NCBI GenBank assembly: GCA_031278135.1
Contig: JAITKY010000176.1
Span: 1-9,608, forward strand
DNA: 9,608 bases
Direction of reading: 5' to 3'
From: Prevotellaceae bacterium
Lineage (GTDB): Bacteria > Bacteroidota > Bacteroidia > Bacteroidales > UBA932
Below are positions 6,874-9,608 of this stretch, one piece after another (position 1 is the stretch's first letter; the number at the start of each line of letters is the position of its first letter). Both the position numbers and the translations under genes were made by a program. The notes beneath the pieces were generated by a model. That model was not told the origin of the DNA. It made no database searches and saw only the letters and a program-made list of their open reading frames with translations.

Positions 6874-7290
6874 CTAATTAATTTCCAGAGCCATAATCTT
6901 CATCCGTTTAACCATCGCTACTAAACCGTTCGATCTTGTGGGCGAAAGATTATCTCTGAGACCAATCTTTTCGATAAAATACAATTCGGCATTCACTACA
7001 TCGGCAGTTTTTTGGTGCGATAGAACTCTGATAAGCAAGGAAATCATACCTTTAGTAATGATTGCATCGCTGTCGGCAAAATATTCTATCTCTTCGCCGT
7101 TCACGATTCCGTAAACCCACACCCTCGATTGACAACCTTCGATAAGATAGTTGTCGATTCTATATTTCGGGTCGTAAGGCTCTAAATCTCTGCCTAATTC
7201 AATCAAATATTCGTATTTGTCCATCCAATCGTCTAATACGCTAAATTCTTCTACAATCTGATCCTGTATTTCATTAATCGTGTATCCCAT
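6874..7290 (-). CDS. sufE: Cysteine desulfuration protein SufE
   Basis: SufE accepts persulfide sulfur from the cysteine desulfurase SufS, boosts its activity, and passes sulfur to the SufBCD scaffold for Fe-S cluster assembly. The protein shows the N-terminal INEIQDQIVEEFSVLDDWMDKYEYLIELG pattern (in parts), the active-site loop LIEGCQSRVW with Cys53, FADSDAIITKGMISLLIRVLS, and the C-terminal SPTRSNGLVAMVKRM. From the ATG at 7288-7290 it is 138 aa, the same length as E. coli SufE (active Cys51). A TTG at 7297-7299 three codons upstream is a less likely start. The partners sufS, sufB, sufC and sufD are not in the window and should be elsewhere. It heads a likely four-gene operon with the DUF59, thioredoxin and pmbA genes; a partial promoter lies at 7311-7318. 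Confidence 0.95.
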   Translation of the reverse strand: MGYTINEIQDQIVEEFSVLDDWMDKYEYLIELGRDLEPYDPKYRIDNYLIEGCQSRVWVYGIVNGEEIEYFADSDAIITKGMISLLIRVLSHQKTADVVNAELYFIEKIGLRDNLSPTRSNGLVAMVKRMKIMALEIN

Positions 7291-7310
7291 TTTTTCCAAT
7301 TATCAAACCG

Positions 7311-7318
7311 CAAAATTA
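7311..7318 (-). promoter_or_regulatory. Possible -7 element of the sufE operon
   Basis: On the minus strand TAATTTTG (7311-7318) fits the Bacteroidota -7 consensus TAnnTTTG and lies 20 nt before the sufE ATG, leaving a very short leader. No TTTG is found at the usual distance upstream, so the match is only half of a promoter. It is the best candidate in the 7291-7517 gap. Confidence 0.35.
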
Positions 7319-7390
7319 AAAAAATTACACGAATACTGAATTTATTTTTTTATAAAATGCCAATTATCAGCATATTTTATCCACAAATTA

Positions 7391-7449
7391 CACGAACTTT
7401 GGTCATGAATTTTCGCGAATTAACACGAGTTATATCATATAAGTTCGTG
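7391..7449. repeat. Inverted repeat upstream of the methyltransferase-like gene
   Basis: CACGAACTT (7391-7399) and AAGTTCGTG (7441-7449) are a perfect 9-bp inverted repeat with a 41-nt spacer. Inside is a perfect 8-bp palindrome, TTCGCGAA (7412-7419), and the words GAATTAACACGAG. The wording (ACACGAA, TTCGTG, CGCGAATTAACACGA) is like the degenerate intergenic repeats scattered through many Bacteroidota genomes. It sits between the divergent sufE and methyltransferase-like genes. Confidence 0.6.
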
Positions 7450-7517
7450 AACAAAATTACACTTTCGAATTGAACATTATCACATAACGATTGTTTACAA
7501 TTCGGGAGATTATGTGT

Positions 7518-8177
7518 ATGAAATTAAAGTATTTGAGTGAATTGTCAGGATATGGACAGAGTTATGGTTGCAATGACTATTCGTGTTCGTCACCCGTTGA
7601 AAATGATAAAAATACGGAAAATGCTCATATTTCGTTTTCGAAATATAATATTCCATTCGATTTTGTCGAAATAAACAAGGGTTCAATTGTTGTAAATATA
7701 ATTTCAAATTCTGGTTACGAAATATTGCAGGAAAGCGAAAAAACAGGCGTAAACGGGAAAGTCATCGGGATTGATTTTTCGCCGGCAATGATGTACAAGG
7801 CACGGTATAATGTGGAAAAAAACGGCTGTCGAAACGTGTTTTTCAGGGAAGTATTTTCGTCGAAATTTCTTCCGTTAGGCGCCAATATCTCCGATGCTTT
7901 GGTTTTCAACAATCTATTAAACTGTTTTCCAAACGACAACCTGTTTTCCGAAATATACAGAACTCTCAAACCCGGCGGAGTGTTTTATATCTACGATATT
8001 GCGCCGGAATGTCTAAACTGTTCGAAAACAGATATGAACTCAAAAAACGACTGCATCCGGCAACTTAATGCTTACGGATTTAAAAATATTGTAATCACAA
8101 AATTTACAGAAAATATTCCAGACTCCAATTCTGGCGTCAAAAACCTGAATACGGCTCTAATCCGTGGTGAAAAATAA
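7518..8177 (+). CDS. Degenerate class I methyltransferase-like protein (ArsM/UbiE-like)
   Basis: The 219-aa protein resembles arsenite methyltransferase/UbiE-type SAM-dependent methyltransferases, but key parts are altered. Recognisable are GKVIGIDFSPAMMYKAR (motif II region, about 81-96), NVEKNGCRNVFFRE, SDALVFNNLLNCFPND (126-141), the EIYRTLKPGGVFYIYDI core (about 145-161) and a late AYGFKNIVITKF. The glycine-rich motif I expected near 56-68 reads VVNIISNSGYE, with no GxGxG and no acidic start, so SAM binding is doubtful. The ArsM arsenic-binding Cys of SNC is Asn here. The N-terminus has YGCNDYSC (Cys18, Cys23). The ATG at 7518 is preferred: GGGAG (7504-7508) lies 9 nt upstream, unusual for this phylum; an in-frame ATG at 7512 and a TTG at 7491 also exist. 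It is a lone plus-strand gene flanked by inverted repeats. Its function is unknown; a non-catalytic relative is likely. Confidence 0.75.
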   Translation: MKLKYLSELSGYGQSYGCNDYSCSSPVENDKNTENAHISFSKYNIPFDFVEINKGSIVVNIISNSGYEILQESEKTGVNGKVIGIDFSPAMMYKARYNVEKNGCRNVFFREVFSSKFLPLGANISDALVFNNLLNCFPNDNLFSEIYRTLKPGGVFYIYDIAPECLNCSKTDMNSKNDCIRQLNAYGFKNIVITKFTENIPDSNSGVKNLNTALIRGEK

Positions 8178-8178
8178 A

Positions 8179-8234
8179 AACCACGAAGTCGCATAAGTTA
8201 CACAAAGTAAAAAAACATCGTGCCCTTTGTGGTT
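8179..8234. repeat. Inverted repeat between convergent genes (possible terminator)
   Basis: AACCACGAAG (8179-8188) and CTTTGTGGTT (8225-8234) form a 10-bp stem with one G-U pair and a 36-nt loop holding CACAAAG and CATCGTG. It starts directly after the stop codon of the plus-strand methyltransferase-like gene and faces the end of the minus-strand GH32 gene. Followed by A-rich DNA on the plus strand, it is not a classic plus-strand terminator. On the minus strand the A-run (8235-8248) precedes the stem. It belongs to the same intergenic repeat style as 7391-7449. Confidence 0.55.
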
Positions 8235-8318
8235 AAAAATAAAAAAAACATCGCAGAAATTGATGGGCAAACGACCTGACTATTGAACGCCAATCTATTA
8301 GTGGATTATTCATTAATG

Positions 8319-9608
8319 TCACTTTGCAAATATCGATTTCATTGTGCAAACTTCGAGAGAGATTACCTGTGGATTATTTCCCCAGACGACGATTCCGGAT
8401 TGGTTATTTTTTTTTGATTCCCTTTGCATTGCGTATGAATATGCTCCATCGTCGATAAAGACTTCGACAGAAGTTTTGTCGATGATGATTAGCGCCGACA
8501 ATTCCATAGACGTCATGTCGTTGGGCGAGTAGAACACTTTGTTGACAGTGTTGAAATTCATGTCGTAATCGAGGATATTCTGTCCGTTAAGGCTGATTCC
8601 GGCGCTTGTAGCGTGCGAAAGCCTGATACGGACTTTGATTTGAAGATAATCATTGTGTTTGGACGGTTCGAGATACCGGTTTGCATCGTTGACAGTCAAG
8701 TTGAGCCAAGCCTTGCAGTTTTCGCGCAGCCTGTCGATTTCCTTTACGGGATTACTGAACATCCTGATACCGTCTATTGTTGTGCGCAACATAAGTTCGG
8801 TTGGCAGGAGCATCATCATGTTGAATGGCATGTCGCCGTGCGAGATTCTCCCCCATCCGATTTGAATCCTTCGTCCGTCGGTTTCCGGGACATTTTCGAA
8901 CGTCTGAGCGGCATAGATTGCGCCTGTTGTGTAACAGTGTTTTCCACTTTCGGGAGTAAATTTTTTTCCATCGAACTGTCCAATCATGTACGTTCCCGAA
9001 GCGCCGTACATCACCCAGCGGGTATCGTTTTTGTTGCCATCGACCGGAAGTTCAAACAAGTCGGGACATTCCCAAAACCCTGTAATATGGCTTTCGAAAG
9101 TCCATTCCTTCAAGTTTTTTGAGTTGTAAATCGAGTGACCGTCACGTTCGTTAAGCACCATCACCCATGTTTTTGCGGGTGAGTACCAGAATACTTTTGG
9201 GTCACGAGTATCATTGCTGTTCCATTTTTCTTTCGAATCGATGACTGGGTTTCCGCCGTATTTGGTCCATGTTCTACCCTTGTCGGCACTGTAAGCGATA
9301 CATTGCACCTGACGTTCGGGACTGGCGGCGGTATAAACGGCTATCATTGCCGGCGACTTCCCGTCATTAAAACCGGCGGTGTTATCGTAATCGATTATCA
9401 CCGACCCCGAAAACGCTGCACCGAGTTTGTCGGGATATATTGCGACGGGCCATTCTTCCCAATGTATCAAATCGTTACTTACAGCATGACCCCAATGCAT
9501 GTTTTCCCATTCGCGTTCATACGGATTATGCTGGTAGAACAAGTGATATTCATTGTCGTAAAACACAAGACCATTCGGGTCGTTGTTCCATCCTCGCCGT
9601 GACGAAAA
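8319..9608 (-). CDS. Glycoside hydrolase family 32 (fructosidase/levanase/invertase-like), 5' end outside window
   Basis: GH32 enzymes split beta-fructosyl bonds in sucrose, inulin or levan with retention, through a five-bladed propeller and a C-terminal beta-sandwich. The reading frame is open to the right edge, so 429 codons are visible and the start and any signal peptide are missing. The catalytic triad is intact: WNNDPNG at visible residues 7-13 (nucleophile D10), TRDPK with D136 (transition-state Asp), and WECPD with E180 (acid/base). FSGS (66-69), EYHLFYQHNP and HWGHAVS are also typical, and SVEVFIDDGAYSYAMQRE marks the sandwich domain. The text resembles exo-acting levanase/inulinase proteins of Bacteroidota. 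Such genes often sit in fructan utilisation loci with SusC/SusD, but none is visible here. It is convergent with the plus-strand gene at 7518-8177. Exact substrate and exo/endo mode cannot be judged. Confidence 0.95.
   Translation of the reverse strand, partial: FSSRRGWNNDPNGLVFYDNEYHLFYQHNPYEREWENMHWGHAVSNDLIHWEEWPVAIYPDKLGAAFSGSVIIDYDNTAGFNDGKSPAMIAVYTAASPERQVQCIAYSADKGRTWTKYGGNPVIDSKEKWNSNDTRDPKVFWYSPAKTWVMVLNERDGHSIYNSKNLKEWTFESHITGFWECPDLFELPVDGNKNDTRWVMYGASGTYMIGQFDGKKFTPESGKHCYTTGAIYAAQTFENVPETDGRRIQIGWGRISHGDMPFNMMMLLPTELMLRTTIDGIRMFSNPVKEIDRLRENCKAWLNLTVNDANRYLEPSKHNDYLQIKVRIRLSHATSAGISLNGQNILDYDMNFNTVNKVFYSPNDMTSMELSALIIIDKTSVEVFIDDGAYSYAMQRESKKNNQSGIVVWGNNPQVISLEVCTMKSIFAK

Noticed and set aside
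8613..9122. Plus-strand open frame of 169 codons inside the GH32 gene
   Set aside because: It is antisense to a gene with an intact catalytic triad and shows no family-like motif.

Overview
The window looks like a chromosomal segment of an AT-rich, anaerobic or fermentative member of the Bacteroidota, most likely Bacteroidales. The reasons are gene content (acetate kinase with a phosphate acyltransferase, a SufE/DUF59 pair, secreted thioredoxin-like proteins, a GH32 fructan hydrolase), the general absence of Shine-Dalgarno sequences, and two matches to the Bacteroidota promoter consensus (TTTG, about 20 nt, TAnnTTTG). The genus cannot be fixed from the sequence alone.

Layout, left to right. 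Positions 1-494 are non-coding; they hold a promoter firing leftwards out of the window and a small hairpin. All genes from 495 to 7290 lie on the minus strand and so are transcribed right to left. They fall into three groups: (i) sufE, a DUF59/MIP18-family gene, a secreted double-thioredoxin gene and pmbA/tldE, with gaps of 8, 24 and 17 nt (7290 down to 4230), which looks like one operon; (ii) ackA and ptb, one base apart, behind a canonical promoter, followed by tRNA-Pro(CGG); (iii) a pRiA4b ORF-3-like gene and rnhA. On the plus strand, 7518-8177 encodes a lone, degenerate ArsM/UbiE-like methyltransferase homologue, bounded on each side by an inverted repeat. From 8319 to the right edge, on the minus strand, runs a GH32 fructosidase whose 5' end lies outside the window.

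Functionally, ackA-ptb would turn an acyl-CoA into the free acid with ATP formation. The sufE cluster is about sulfur delivery and Fe-S assembly, with a thiol-redox protein in the periplasm or outside, and the non-catalytic half of the TldD/TldE protease appended. GH32 releases fructose from fructans or sucrose. Most of this is housekeeping.

I see no CRISPR array, transposase, toxin-antitoxin pair, phage gene or clear new defence system. The points most worth a second look are the methyltransferase-like protein whose SAM-binding glycine motif is lost, the recently duplicated thioredoxin domain, the pairing of a butyryl-type acyltransferase with an acetate kinase, and the inverted repeats that flank the methyltransferase gene.
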